From the NCBI GenBank assembly GCA_963422415.1, contig OY729430.1:1426001-1490000 (forward strand): DNA of 64,000 nucleotides, given 5' to 3'. The stretch comes from Bin34 sp963422415 (lineage in GTDB: Bacteria; Chloroflexota; Anaerolineae; Caldilineales; Caldilineaceae). The notes below the pieces were generated by a model. The model saw nothing but the letters and a program-made list of their open reading frames with translations, was not told the DNA's origin and ran no database searches. Both the position numbers and the translations under genes were made by a program. Below are positions 43,771 through 52,572 of the stretch, piece by piece; position 1 is the stretch's first letter, and each line of letters starts with the position of its first letter.

Positions 43771-44586
43771 TTACACGCCTGCATAGGCCGCAAAGCCCCC
43801 GTCCACGGAAATCACCGTGCCGGTCACGAAACGACTGGCATCGCTGGCCAGCCACAGCGCCGTGCCTACCAGTTCCTCGGGTTCGCCAAAGCGCCCCATG
43901 GGCGTGTGATCCACAATCTGCTGGCCGCGGGCGGTCAGGGTGCCATCCTCCTGCAACAGCAGGGCCCGATTTTGATCTCCGATGAAGAAGCCGGGCGCAA
44001 TGGCATTGACTCGCAATGTAGGTGCGTAAACTCGGGCGAATTCAACGCTCAGCCAACGCGTGAAGTTGTCGACGGCCGCCTTGGCGGCGGCGTAGCCCAA
44101 GACGCGAGTCAAGGGTTGCTGGGCGGCCATGGAAGAGATGTTGATCACGGACCCTTGCCGCGCGGCGGCCATGCTCTGTCCGAAGACCTGGGTCGGCAGC
44201 AAGGTGCCTGTCAGGTTGAGCCCCACAACCTCCTCGAAGGCATTCTGGGTAAGATCAAAGAAGGTCAAGTCCCCGAAGACAGTGGCCGCCGGCACGTTGC
44301 CCCCAGCCGCATTCACCAATATGTCAATGCGATCGCCATGCGTCAAGGCTTGGGTCCGGGCGGCCTCGAGCGATGACTTGTGCAGCACATCGGCCGGCAA
44401 GGCAAAGGCCTGACCACCGTCGGTCTGGATTTCCCGCGCCACTTCCGCGGCGCGCGCCGCGCGCCGCCCCAAGATGCCGACCTGAGCTCCCGCCGCCGCC
44501 AGTCCACGGGCAATGGCCCCTCCCAGCACGCCGGTGCCGCCGGTCACGATGGCGGTCTTGCCGCCCAGGGAAAACGGAGAGGCCAT
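43771..44586 (-). CDS. uxuB: SDR-type fructuronate reductase/mannonate oxidoreductase (UxuB/YjmF-like)
   Basis: Short-chain dehydrogenase of 271 residues: TGGTGVLGGAIA cofactor motif, NAAGGN, catalytic Ser in INISSMAA and Y-x3-K in GYAAAKAAV. The C-terminal block APGFFIGDQNRALL, HTPMGRFGEPEELVGTALWL and VDGGFAAYAGV is characteristic of the Bacillus YjmF type of D-mannonate oxidoreductase. It reduces D-fructuronate to D-mannonate with NAD(P)H. Its neighbours are UxaE (45 bases downstream) and a beta-propeller gene (3 bases upstream). A mannonate dehydratase gene (uxuA) is not in the window; the mandelate-racemase-type enzyme at 38097 could fill that step. Confidence 0.87.
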   Translation of the reverse strand: MASPFSLGGKTAIVTGGTGVLGGAIARGLAAAGAQVGILGRRAARAAEVAREIQTDGGQAFALPADVLHKSSLEAARTQALTHGDRIDILVNAAGGNVPAATVFGDLTFFDLTQNAFEEVVGLNLTGTLLPTQVFGQSMAAARQGSVINISSMAAQQPLTRVLGYAAAKAAVDNFTRWLSVEFARVYAPTLRVNAIAPGFFIGDQNRALLLQEDGTLTARGQQIVDHTPMGRFGEPEELVGTALWLASDASRFVTGTVISVDGGFAAYAGV

Positions 44587-44589
44587 GTC

Positions 44590-45441
44590 CTAGAGAGTGG
44601 GCAGGTCCACCCACCGCAGCCCCTCTTGCCCCCCGGCCCAGATCTGATTGTCGGCTTCCAGCAATACCAAGCAGGCATCCTCGTTCGGATGGGGCGTCCA
44701 CTGGCAACCGTCCGGGGAACTCCAAAGATGGGATTCGTCGCTCAGCAGGAAGCCCCCCCGCTCCAGCGCGATCAGGGCGTTGACGCGCTGGGGGGCATCT
44801 GGCACACGTCGGAATTCGTGGCCCTTGGTGTCGGATATCCACAGCCCTTCGTCTTCGGAGCCCGCCAGCACCACATGCGAGTCGTGGAAGCTGATGTCCA
44901 CGGCGGCGACCTGAAAGACTCCCGCCGCGCCGCCACAACGCTTCCAACCCCGGCCGCTGGCTGGAGAGCGGTAGATGCCCTCGTCCGTGCAGGCGAAGGC
45001 CAATTGCCAGCGGGGCCACACGTGCGCGGGATAGGACGGGGCCCAGCAAATGTGCAGTACGTTCAGACTTTCCAGCCCAAAATTGCATGTGTACCAGCCG
45101 GCGCCATTGTTGGCGCTGCGCAAAATGCCCTTGTCCTCCGTGCCGGCCAGCAAGATTTGGGAATGAGCAACGTCGGGAGCCGCCGTCAAGGACATGACCG
45201 CGCTGTCCACATGATCCATCCATCCGCCTTGCCATGTGGCTCCGGCGTCGATGCTGTAGGCCACACCGTGGGGGGCACCCCCGACCAGCACCCGGTCCGG
45301 CAGGGTACAGCAGGCATACAGATACCGCTGCGGCTGAATCACCTCATCCAGCTCGCCTTGCGTCCCAACTTTGAACAGGCCCTCTGGACCTGCCGCGTAC
45401 AACTGACCGTTGGATTGCGAGAGAGACAGAATAACGCTCAT
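44590..45441 (-). CDS. BNR/Ycf48-like beta-propeller protein
   Basis: 283 residues made of repeated blade segments of the type LYAAGPEGLFK, AYSIDAGATWQGG, LRSANNGAGWYTC, IYRSPASGRGWKRC, LWISDTKGHEFRR and LWSSPDGCQWTP. These Asp-box-like S/T-x-D/N-x-G-x-x-W repeats suggest a six- to seven-bladed propeller. No signal peptide is seen, so it is probably cytoplasmic. Start at 45441 is chosen because the ATG at 45519 would overlap the upstream chaperonin gene. It is packed between the chaperonin-like gene (34 bases upstream) and UxuB-like SDR (3 bases downstream). Propellers of this kind often act as assembly factors; pairing with a chaperonin-like protein is notable. Confidence 0.8.
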   Translation of the reverse strand: MSVILSLSQSNGQLYAAGPEGLFKVGTQGELDEVIQPQRYLYACCTLPDRVLVGGAPHGVAYSIDAGATWQGGWMDHVDSAVMSLTAAPDVAHSQILLAGTEDKGILRSANNGAGWYTCNFGLESLNVLHICWAPSYPAHVWPRWQLAFACTDEGIYRSPASGRGWKRCGGAAGVFQVAAVDISFHDSHVVLAGSEDEGLWISDTKGHEFRRVPDAPQRVNALIALERGGFLLSDESHLWSSPDGCQWTPHPNEDACLVLLEADNQIWAGGQEGLRWVDLPTL

Positions 45442-45475
45442 GGGCAAGACACGCTCCGCTCCGACCGTCACCGGC

Positions 45476-47143
45476 TTAATAGGGCGTAAAGGACTGTTCG
45501 GGTTTCTTGTGGTAGACAATGGCGTCGGTGGTGATCGCCATTACGGAATTGCTGACCGCGGTGCGCATGACATCAATCAGGATGTCTGGCACGTCCAGGA
45601 TGGCCGCCTCGAAAGCGTCCTTCACTTCACCGCTGTATGCATCGAAGGCCGCCTGGGGGCCCGCGTCCCGGACGCGTTGTATATGGACCCCAGCGTTCTC
45701 AATGTAAGAGTTGGCCATGATCTGTTCCATTGGAGCGCACAGGGCCGCTGCCAAGACACGCTTGCCCGGGGCCAGTTTCGCGTCCGACATGTCCAGCGCG
45801 ATGCAAGCGTGCACCAAGCTGGCACCGGCGCCAGGCACCACGCCACTGGACTGGGCCTTGGACAACACACGGATTGTGCGTTTGGCCAGATCCGCCAGCA
45901 ACTCCCGTTCCACCTTGCTGTTGGCCCCGATCTTCAACTGGCCCACGCCCCCGCTGAGCGTGGAAACCCTGCGGACCAAGATTTCCCAGTTGTCGTCATC
46001 CATGGCGGTCTCGGCCAGCCGCCGGCGCAATTCCGCCGCCTTCTGGCGGACAGTGGGGTCAAACTGGTTCTTGGCCAGCAGATAGAGGCTGTCGGTATCC
46101 ACTTCCAAGCGGTTGACGTCTCCCAGATCCGCGGGGGCAATGTCCTCTGCCGCCTTGCCGATGTCGTTGCCCACAGTGGTGGCGCCAGTCAGCAGGGCCA
46201 GGTCTTGGTACGCCAGAACTCTCTCCTCTCCCACGAACTTCATCTGGATGGCCACGATGGGCAGTTTGTCCTTGTGCTTCGGATCCGGTTCCTGATCCTC
46301 CAAGGCGGATTCGTCGAATTCATTGAGTCGAGGAGGACGGTTGTTGGCCATCAACAGGCCAATTGTCTGATCGCTGAAATTATTGGCCAGAATGGTCAAG
46401 GAGCCGGCCTGCGCCGCGTGCGCGGCCTGCAGGATCGCGATGATGTCCACCGGGTCGTCCAGATTCTTGTCTACCAGCGCAATCCGGCCGGTCGGCAGGA
46501 CCGCCTTGCGCCGCGCCTTGTCGGTATAGAAATGCATGCTGGCGATCTGGGCCTTGTAGTGGCCTCCCGGATGATAGAACTGCTGCAGGTAGGGGGCCAC
46601 GAACTTGTGGACGTTGATATGGGCGTCGGGCCCCAGCAGGTAGCTCATTTCGCCCATGACCTGCGCCAGATCCGGATCCTCGATGATGGAACGGGCCAAG
46701 GCCGCCAGTTCGTCCTCGTCGCCAATGGGGACCGCGGCCGTCCGCAAGTATTGCACCACTTCTTCGCAGCCGGCCTGCAGGCCTTGGGCCAGCGCCACGG
46801 GACTGAAGCCTGCCGCGGTGAGTCGGGCGCTTTCGTTGAAGATGGCGCGGGCCAGCACGGCGGCAACGGTGCCGCCGTCGCCCACTTCCTGGCCGATTTG
46901 CCAGATCATGGCCCGCATGAACATGGCGCCCACGTCGGAGTCCGGATCGTGCATCTGGATGATGCGACGCACGGCTGTGGCCGAGTCGTCCAGCAATTCC
47001 GTCTTGCGGCCTACGTCCTGCTGGTGGGCCACCACGCCGCCCACAGGCCCCAGCGTGGGGCCCAACAGATCCGCGATGGCGTTGATACCGGAACTCAGGT
47101 GCTGGTAGGCCTGTAGCTTGCTTACTATGCGCGGTACGGGCAT
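45476..47143 (-). CDS. Divergent GroEL/Cpn60-like protein, probably without normal ATPase
   Basis: 555 residues with the chaperonin layout: NAIADLLGPTLGPVGG at the N-terminus, an apical region in the middle, SSGVVPGAGASLVHA at about 432, YSGEVKDAFEAAILDVP and a C-terminal VMAITTDAIVYHKKP. The phosphate-binding motif GDGTTT of true chaperonins reads GDGGTV (88-93), and the Asp that activates water (D398 of E. coli GroEL) aligns by eye with Arg in KRTIRVLSKAQ. Hence ATP hydrolysis is doubtful. The start at 47143 has AGGAAAT upstream. It heads a propeller gene and the uronate genes, without groES. A canonical groEL is assumed elsewhere. Confidence 0.82.
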   Translation of the reverse strand: MPVPRIVSKLQAYQHLSSGINAIADLLGPTLGPVGGVVAHQQDVGRKTELLDDSATAVRRIIQMHDPDSDVGAMFMRAMIWQIGQEVGDGGTVAAVLARAIFNESARLTAAGFSPVALAQGLQAGCEEVVQYLRTAAVPIGDEDELAALARSIIEDPDLAQVMGEMSYLLGPDAHINVHKFVAPYLQQFYHPGGHYKAQIASMHFYTDKARRKAVLPTGRIALVDKNLDDPVDIIAILQAAHAAQAGSLTILANNFSDQTIGLLMANNRPPRLNEFDESALEDQEPDPKHKDKLPIVAIQMKFVGEERVLAYQDLALLTGATTVGNDIGKAAEDIAPADLGDVNRLEVDTDSLYLLAKNQFDPTVRQKAAELRRRLAETAMDDDNWEILVRRVSTLSGGVGQLKIGANSKVERELLADLAKRTIRVLSKAQSSGVVPGAGASLVHACIALDMSDAKLAPGKRVLAAALCAPMEQIMANSYIENAGVHIQRVRDAGPQAAFDAYSGEVKDAFEAAILDVPDILIDVMRTAVSNSVMAITTDAIVYHKKPEQSFTPY

Positions 47144-47267
47144 GACTTTGGTGATTTCCTGCAGGTCAAGACTTCGGCGGAAGAAAGGGCAAGTCCATCC
47201 AGAGCGGCAGCCCATCCTTCCATGTTCCATAGGCCGGAATGGTCTGCATATGTATTGAATGACATGA

Positions 47268-47296
47268 ATCGTACTCTGAATCCCGTCTGCAACCAA
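47268..47296 (-). promoter_or_regulatory. Possible promoter of the chaperonin-like gene
   Basis: Minus-strand TTGGTT (47296-47291) and TACGAT (47273-47268) with a 17-base spacer lie in the 176-base gap between the FGGY kinase and the chaperonin-like gene. Weak sequence match; position is plausible. Confidence 0.3.
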
Positions 47297-47319
47297 CAAA
47301 TAGACCAAACGCGACGCCG

Positions 47320-48804
47320 TCATACGAGTTGGGCGTACAGATCCTCGTGTCGCTGCAACGCCGCGGCATAGCGCGGAGCCGCCTGGAGGGCGGGCTGGGC
47401 TGCAGCGCGCACCGGCAGCGCGCGCTGCAGCGCGCGCGTCTCGCCTAGCGCTTCCCAGGCCAGCACGGCGGCCCCGCGGCTTGTGACCTCCGTTTCCTGC
47501 AGCAATCGCACCTCCCGCCCGAAGAGATCGGCGACAATCTGCCGCCAGGTCGGGGAACGGACCAAGGCGCCACCACTGGCCAAGATGATGGCGTCGGGCT
47601 GCAGGTGGCTTTCCAGCCGCCGGGCTATCAGTGCCAGCCGAAACGCCACGGCCTCCATCCCGGCGCGCAGCAAATGGCCCGGTTGTGTGTCGGCCGTAAT
47701 GCCATGAATCGTCATGGAGGCGTTGTCCGCCCAGCCAGGACTACGTTCTCCATGGAGAAAAGGCAGGAGGGTCAGGCCATGGGCATCCGGCTCCAGCGCC
47801 GCCGCGGTCTTTTCCAGCTCGGATGGGGAAGGGGCCAGCATGTCGTGGAGCCAGCGTGCGATGTTGCCCCCGTCCGTGATGGCTCCGCCCAGCAGGTGTC
47901 GGGTTTTGTCGACCCGGTAGCACCATAGCCCGGGCGGGACCGCGGGCGCAGTCCCCTGGGGGATCTGGGTCGCCAGCATGCGCACCGCAGCGCTGGTGCC
48001 GATCGTGACGGCCAACGTCTGGTTGTCCAAGGCGCCCGAGCCGATGTTGGCGGCCGCGCCGTCGCCCACGGCTAGAAAGAATGGGGCTTGGGCCAGTTCC
48101 GGCCAGCGGTCGGCCCACTCCCGCCGCAGTCCTTGCAGTCCTTGGGCATAGTCTTGCAAGGGAGGCAGTTGCTCTGTCGTCAGGGGCAGGTGCTGCATCC
48201 AGAGGGACAGCCAGTGGCCTGCCGCCCGGTCTGCCAAGCCGGTCCAGCCCGCTTCGCAGGTGCTGATGGGAGTCGGCACCTGGCCAAACCAGCGTGACAG
48301 TAGGTAGGCTCCCAGCGTCTGCCACCAGCGCACCTGAGCACACATTTCCGGATCCGATGCATGGATTCCACAGATCAAGGCCGGGGCATAGGCCGTGTGG
48401 ACGGGGACTCCGCTGGCGGCATGGATTTGGGCGGCCAGTCCTGCCTTTTGCAAGCGGGTCCGCAAAGGCCCCGCGGCTTGCGCCCCGTGTCGGCAGGCAT
48501 AGGAATAGAGCGGAGTCACAGCTTGGCCACGGACGTTCACCCCCACCCAGCTCAAGGCAAACACCGAGAGTCCCACGCCCACGATCGAGTGGCCCGGATC
48601 TGTGGCCCGGATCGCGGCCAAGGTGTCGTCCATGACTTTTTCACAGCCGCGCACAGTGGTTTCCAGGTCCAAGGTGCCGTCTCGTTGGCTGCGGTACGTC
48701 TGCACGCGGCGACTGTCGGTCCGGTAGGCCCCGGTTTGATCGTAGGCGCTGCAGCGGACCGAAGAGGATCCGACATCCAGCGTCAAAACCAGCTTCGCGG
48801 ACAT
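47320..48804 (-). CDS. FGGY-family carbohydrate kinase (gluconokinase-like)
   Basis: 494 residues. N-terminal phosphate motif DVGSSSVRCSAYD, the VGDGAAANIGSGAL segment of the second ATPase domain, TIGTSAAVR, and LLPFLHGERSPGW typical of gluconate/xylulose kinases, then ASGGALVRSPTWRQIVADLF. It phosphorylates a sugar or sugar acid with ATP; gluconate or a 2-keto-3-deoxy acid would fit the operon but is inferred. The ATG at 48804 is used; a TTG two codons earlier is possible. It is preceded by a 2-hydroxyacid dehydrogenase gene (33-base gap). A perfect 20-base GC palindrome (47418-47437) lies near its 3' end. Confidence 0.88.
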   Translation of the reverse strand: MSAKLVLTLDVGSSSVRCSAYDQTGAYRTDSRRVQTYRSQRDGTLDLETTVRGCEKVMDDTLAAIRATDPGHSIVGVGLSVFALSWVGVNVRGQAVTPLYSYACRHGAQAAGPLRTRLQKAGLAAQIHAASGVPVHTAYAPALICGIHASDPEMCAQVRWWQTLGAYLLSRWFGQVPTPISTCEAGWTGLADRAAGHWLSLWMQHLPLTTEQLPPLQDYAQGLQGLRREWADRWPELAQAPFFLAVGDGAAANIGSGALDNQTLAVTIGTSAAVRMLATQIPQGTAPAVPPGLWCYRVDKTRHLLGGAITDGGNIARWLHDMLAPSPSELEKTAAALEPDAHGLTLLPFLHGERSPGWADNASMTIHGITADTQPGHLLRAGMEAVAFRLALIARRLESHLQPDAIILASGGALVRSPTWRQIVADLFGREVRLLQETEVTSRGAAVLAWEALGETRALQRALPVRAAAQPALQAAPRYAAALQRHEDLYAQLV

Positions 48805-48837
48805 GTCCAACGCGCTCCCGGCAAGAGGGGCCGACGC

Positions 48838-49806
48838 CTAGTATCCCAACCGCTTGTCCACCTGATTGCGCAGCGGGCGCCCCGCGTCGTACCGCCGCAG
48901 ATTGTCAAGGAAGATCTCGCCGGCCCGTCGACCGTACTCCACGGATAGGCCGGAATAGTGGGATGTGATGATTACGTTGTCCATCTGCCAGAGAGGTGAA
49001 TCTTGTGGATTCGGTTCTTCATGGGTCACGTCCAGACCCGCACCCTTGATGCCGCCTGCCTGCAATGCGGCGATCAGGGCCAGTTCATCCACCACCTTGC
49101 CCCGGCCAATGTTGATGAAGTGGGCGTCTGAAGACATGGCGCCAAATGCCGCGGCCCCTATCAGTTCATGGGTGTCCGGGGTATGGGGCAGGCAGGACAC
49201 TGTCCAGTCCGCCTGGGCCAGAGGCTTTTCCATCTGGTCAGGCCCGTATACTGCCTCCACGCCCTGCGGCAAGGCCAGATTCATGTGGCGGCGCACAGCC
49301 ACGACCCGGATATCGAAGGCGCGCGCCGTCAAGGCCACCCGGCTTCCGATACTGCCTACGCCCAGCAGGCACATGGTGGAGCCGGCCACTTCCTGTACGG
49401 CGGTGTGAGGCAGTCTGCGCCAATCCCCTTCCTTCTGCCTGCGTATGGCCCCCTGAATGTTGCGCGCCAAGGTCAACATCAACGCAAAAATATGCTCCGT
49501 GATGGAGATGGCATGGATGCCTGAGACATTGGTCAGCTGGAACGCCATGTCCCGGGTTTGCGGATGGCGCATCAGCAGCGCATCGGCCCCTGCCGAGAAC
49601 AACTGCACCCAACGGCAGTTCTCCGCTCTCAGCAGGACTTCAATCGGCGCGTGGCCTGCCAGCACCTCGATTTCCTCCAGACGCTCCCTGATTTGCTCCG
49701 AGTCAGTCGTGACCAGCAGCTCTCGGGCACCCACCGCCGTCCGTAGCTTGCCGACAATGCCCGCGTCCATCTGGTTTTCCTTCTGATGTACAAGCACCAC
49801 ACTCAT
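48838..49806 (-). CDS. D-2-hydroxyacid dehydrogenase
   Basis: NAD(P)-dependent D-isomer-specific 2-hydroxyacid dehydrogenase, 322 residues. The Rossmann motif LLGVGSIGSRVA, the catalytic Arg in NIGRGKVVDE, the Glu-containing DVTHEEPNP and the catalytic His in ITSHYSGLS are seen. ATG at 49806 is selected by AGGAG eight bases upstream; a much longer upstream open frame has no similarity to the family. It is the first gene of the long minus-strand sugar-acid run and may reduce glyoxylate, hydroxypyruvate or a related keto acid. Confidence 0.92.
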   Translation of the reverse strand: MSVVLVHQKENQMDAGIVGKLRTAVGARELLVTTDSEQIRERLEEIEVLAGHAPIEVLLRAENCRWVQLFSAGADALLMRHPQTRDMAFQLTNVSGIHAISITEHIFALMLTLARNIQGAIRRQKEGDWRRLPHTAVQEVAGSTMCLLGVGSIGSRVALTARAFDIRVVAVRRHMNLALPQGVEAVYGPDQMEKPLAQADWTVSCLPHTPDTHELIGAAAFGAMSSDAHFINIGRGKVVDELALIAALQAGGIKGAGLDVTHEEPNPQDSPLWQMDNVIITSHYSGLSVEYGRRAGEIFLDNLRRYDAGRPLRNQVDKRLGY

Positions 49807-50047
49807 GGCTCTTTTCTCCTGACTGACGAAGCGGTCGTTGCGCATGCCGCCCCGCTCGGCACGCTGCAACTCCGTGCGACTCCGAATCTTACAGGGCGCG
49901 TCGCCTTCTGCCGAACGTTCCCCAAGACCTTCCATGGATTGGACAGGAGGTATTGCTCCCTGCGCGGCTGGCGAGTATTGCTCTGGCGCCACAAGGCGGG
50001 TGCAGCGATTATCATAGGCAGCGGCCCTGATGATGGATTCTTGTCCA
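49807..50047. other. Divergent intergenic region, left part
   Basis: Part of the 437-base gap between the minus-strand sugar-acid genes and the plus-strand glycan cluster. No gene is recognised here. Confidence 0.4.
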
Positions 50048-50076
50048 TGGACCTTGCAGTGCAGGTTCGGTACACT
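50048..50076 (+). promoter_or_regulatory. Possible promoter of the glycan cluster
   Basis: TGGACC (50048-50053) and TACACT (50071-50076) with a 17-base spacer, about 170 bases before the first glycosyltransferase. The match to consensus is moderate. Confidence 0.3.
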
Positions 50077-50165
50077 CATGGTCAGGCCTGACTGGAGATG
50101 CGCGTGCGCGGAGACAAAGCGAGAGGCGGTATGTTTCGTCCACATGGGTTCCTTGACGCTTCGAT

Positions 50166-50221
50166 CTGGGGGACATGCCCCAGGGCTGTGGGATTCCCAA
50201 CCCGGTCACGTTCGTGACCGG
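50166..50221 (+). promoter_or_regulatory. Two tandem hairpins in the leader of the glycan cluster
   Basis: Hairpin 1: CTGGGG / CCCCAG with a six-base loop (50166-50183). Hairpin 2: CCGGTCAC / GTGACCGG with a four-base loop (50202-50221), ending 22 bases before the first start codon. Both are perfect. They may form an attenuator or an operator; no T-run follows. Confidence 0.5.
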
Positions 50222-50243
50222 TCCATTGCACTGGCCTGCCCCT

Positions 50244-51359
50244 ATGCACGTCGTCTTGGTGAGCAAAGCTTTGGTAACGGAGATCTATCAGGGTCTGGTG
50301 TCCGAAATAGGGCGGTGTGGCGTGGAACTGACTATGCTTTGTCCTCCGTACTGGCAGGATTCCCGTGGCCGACACGAGCTGAGCGTGCAGCCTTCGCCCC
50401 ACTACCGGCTCCAAGTTGTTCCCATGCGCCTGAATGGAAATTACCATTTGCATTACTACCCGGATCTGGCCCAGCGGTTGCGCGCTCTGAAACCGGACCT
50501 GTTGCATATGGACGAGGAAGCGTACAATCTGGCCACTTGGCTGGGCTTTCGCCACGCGCGGCACTTGGATATTCCGGCCCTTTTCTTTACCTGGCAGAAC
50601 TTGGAGCGGCGCTATCCGCCGCCCTTCCGAGGATGGGAACGAGCGGTGTATCGGCAAGCCCGCCACGCCTTGGCGGGCTCACGCGCCGCCATGCAGGTCT
50701 TGCGGCACAAGGGATATGCCGGGCCTGTCACCGTGAATCCGCAAATGGGCGTGGACACGGCATTGTTCACTCCGCAGACCCCGCCTGTGTCCCAAGATCG
50801 CTACACCATCGGCTATGCCGGTGGTCTGGTGCCTGAAAAGGGATTGGATATCCTGATCCAGGCCTGTGCCACCTTGGCCGGAGACTGGCAACTGCAGCTG
50901 GTGGGCAGCGGCCGCGCCGAAAAATCCTTGCGCCGGATGGTCACCGACCGAAAGCTGGACGACCATGTGCGGTTCCTGGGCCGCCATCCGGGGCGGGAGA
51001 TGCCGAATTTCTACCGGAGCCTGGATGTCTTTGTATTGCCCAGCCGGACTCGGCGCAACTGGAGCGAGCAGTTTGGCCGCGTATTGATCGAGGCCATGTC
51101 GTGCGCGGTGCCCGTGGTGGTAAGCGACAGTGGCGAAGGCCGGCATGTGGTGGGAGAAGTGGGTCTGGTGTATCCGGAGGCGGATGCCGCGGCCCTGACG
51201 GCTCATCTGCAGACATTGCAGAATGCCCCGTTGCAACGCAAATTGCGGGGCCGGGCCGGCCGGACCCGAGTGCTGTCGCACTTCAGCATGCAAAAGGTCG
51301 CGGCCAAGATAGTGGAAGTGTATGCTCAGATTCTGGCTGATAACGGGACCGCTTCTTGA
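50244..51359 (+). CDS. GT4 family glycosyltransferase
   Basis: 371-residue GT-B fold glycosyltransferase (group 1, GT4). The C-terminal nucleotide-sugar domain is clear: IGYAGGLVPEKGLDIL, LVGSGRAEKSL, the FLGRHPGREMPNFYRSLDVFVLPS block and the E-x7-E-like EQFGRVLIEAMSC. The N-terminal domain (MHVVLVSKALV) starts directly at the first strand, supporting the ATG at 50244. It transfers a sugar onto a lipid-linked or protein acceptor on the cytoplasmic face. First gene of a plus-strand glycan cluster; its stop overlaps the start of the next GT gene. Confidence 0.9.
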   Translation: MHVVLVSKALVTEIYQGLVSEIGRCGVELTMLCPPYWQDSRGRHELSVQPSPHYRLQVVPMRLNGNYHLHYYPDLAQRLRALKPDLLHMDEEAYNLATWLGFRHARHLDIPALFFTWQNLERRYPPPFRGWERAVYRQARHALAGSRAAMQVLRHKGYAGPVTVNPQMGVDTALFTPQTPPVSQDRYTIGYAGGLVPEKGLDILIQACATLAGDWQLQLVGSGRAEKSLRRMVTDRKLDDHVRFLGRHPGREMPNFYRSLDVFVLPSRTRRNWSEQFGRVLIEAMSCAVPVVVSDSGEGRHVVGEVGLVYPEADAAALTAHLQTLQNAPLQRKLRGRAGRTRVLSHFSMQKVAAKIVEVYAQILADNGTAS

Positions 51360-52567
51360 ATCGTATAGTTTTGAATGCCACCTTGCTGGATGCCAGCCCC
51401 ACTTTTCGTGGTGCCGGCGTAAGCCAGTACATGCGCCGCACCTTGCGGGGGCTGGCCCAAGCCGCTGCGACCCAGCCTGGGGATTGGGACTTGCAGGCGT
51501 TTGTGGCGAATCCGGGCGATCCCGTGCCGGGCATCCGATTTCTGACCGTCGAGGCCGCTCGCCACGGACGCGGCCCGCGCGTAGCCTGGGAACATACTGG
51601 CTTGCCCCTGACCGTGCATCGGATGCGACCCGACTTGGTGCACGGCTTGGTGAATGTGCTGCCGGCCTTTGGCTCCGGTCCCGGCGTGGTCACGGTCTTG
51701 GACTTGTCTTTCGAAAGGACACCGGAGACCATGCCTTGGTGGCGAAGCCGGTACTTGCGCGCCCTGACGCGGCGGAGTGCCGCGTCAGCCCGTCAGGTGG
51801 TGGCCATCAGTCAGGCTACGGCAGGCGACCTGAAGCGGCTCTATGGCATTGCCTCGGATCGGATTACGGTGATTCCCGTGCCTGTGGATCCCCGGCTGGG
51901 CTCCCAGGATTGTGGCACGGACAGGGACAAGCTGGCCCGGATCGGACTTTCCCCCCCCTATTTTTTGCACGTGGGTACCATTGAACCGCGCAAGAATCTG
52001 CGGTGGCTGGTGGATGTGTTTGCGGACTGGCATGCCCGGGGCGCCGCGCGCCAGGCAGGCGCCGAGGACATGCAGCTGGTGCTGGCGGGGGATCACGGCT
52101 GGGAGAGTCAGGCCTTGTACGAGCGTCTCCAAGCCGAGGATCTCCGTTCCCGCGTAACGCTGTTGGGGTATGTGCCCGCGGACCAACTGGATACACTGTA
52201 TCGGACCGCGCGGGCTTGCCTGTTCCCTTCCTTGTGGGAGGGATTTGGCATGCCGCTGATCGAGGCCATGGTCTGTGGCGCCCCGGTGATTTGCAGCAGG
52301 ATCCCGGCGTTTCAGGAAGTGGCCGGTACATATGCCCTATTCTTTGATCCCGATTCGGCTCGGCAACTGCAGGAACTCATGTCCTTCGTGGCGCAGGATG
52401 AGGCCGCCCGACAACGTCTCCGGGCCGCGGCCCGGATCCATGCCGCCGGATTCAGCGAGGTCGCCGCGGGCCAGACCTTGCTGCAGGTGTATCGGGAGGT
52501 CTTGCAGGAGCGTGCTGTCGAACTCCGCGTCTCCTGTCGGCGCCCGTCGAACGGTCATCTACACTGA
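51356..52567 (+). CDS. GT4 family glycosyltransferase
   Basis: 403 residues, GT-B fold. Typical blocks are DLSFERTPE, VVAISQATAGDLKRLYG, YFLHVGTIEPRKNLRWL, LLGYVPADQLDTLYRTARACLFPS and WEGFGMPLIEAMVCGAPVIC. It resembles mannosyltransferases of O-antigen and capsule clusters. The start is a TTG at 51356 that overlaps the stop of the previous gene; it gives the expected N-terminus NRIVLNATLLD, and no ATG is suitably placed. Strong coupling with the first GT is implied. Nucleotide donor and acceptor are unknown. Confidence 0.9.
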   Translation: MNRIVLNATLLDASPTFRGAGVSQYMRRTLRGLAQAAATQPGDWDLQAFVANPGDPVPGIRFLTVEAARHGRGPRVAWEHTGLPLTVHRMRPDLVHGLVNVLPAFGSGPGVVTVLDLSFERTPETMPWWRSRYLRALTRRSAASARQVVAISQATAGDLKRLYGIASDRITVIPVPVDPRLGSQDCGTDRDKLARIGLSPPYFLHVGTIEPRKNLRWLVDVFADWHARGAARQAGAEDMQLVLAGDHGWESQALYERLQAEDLRSRVTLLGYVPADQLDTLYRTARACLFPSLWEGFGMPLIEAMVCGAPVICSRIPAFQEVAGTYALFFDPDSARQLQELMSFVAQDEAARQRLRAAARIHAAGFSEVAAGQTLLQVYREVLQERAVELRVSCRRPSNGHLH

Positions 52568-52572
52568 ATGCC

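Noticed and set aside
45410..47116. 568-codon plus-strand frame opposite the chaperonin-like gene
   Set aside because: Antisense to a coherent chaperonin-like protein; no domain recognised.
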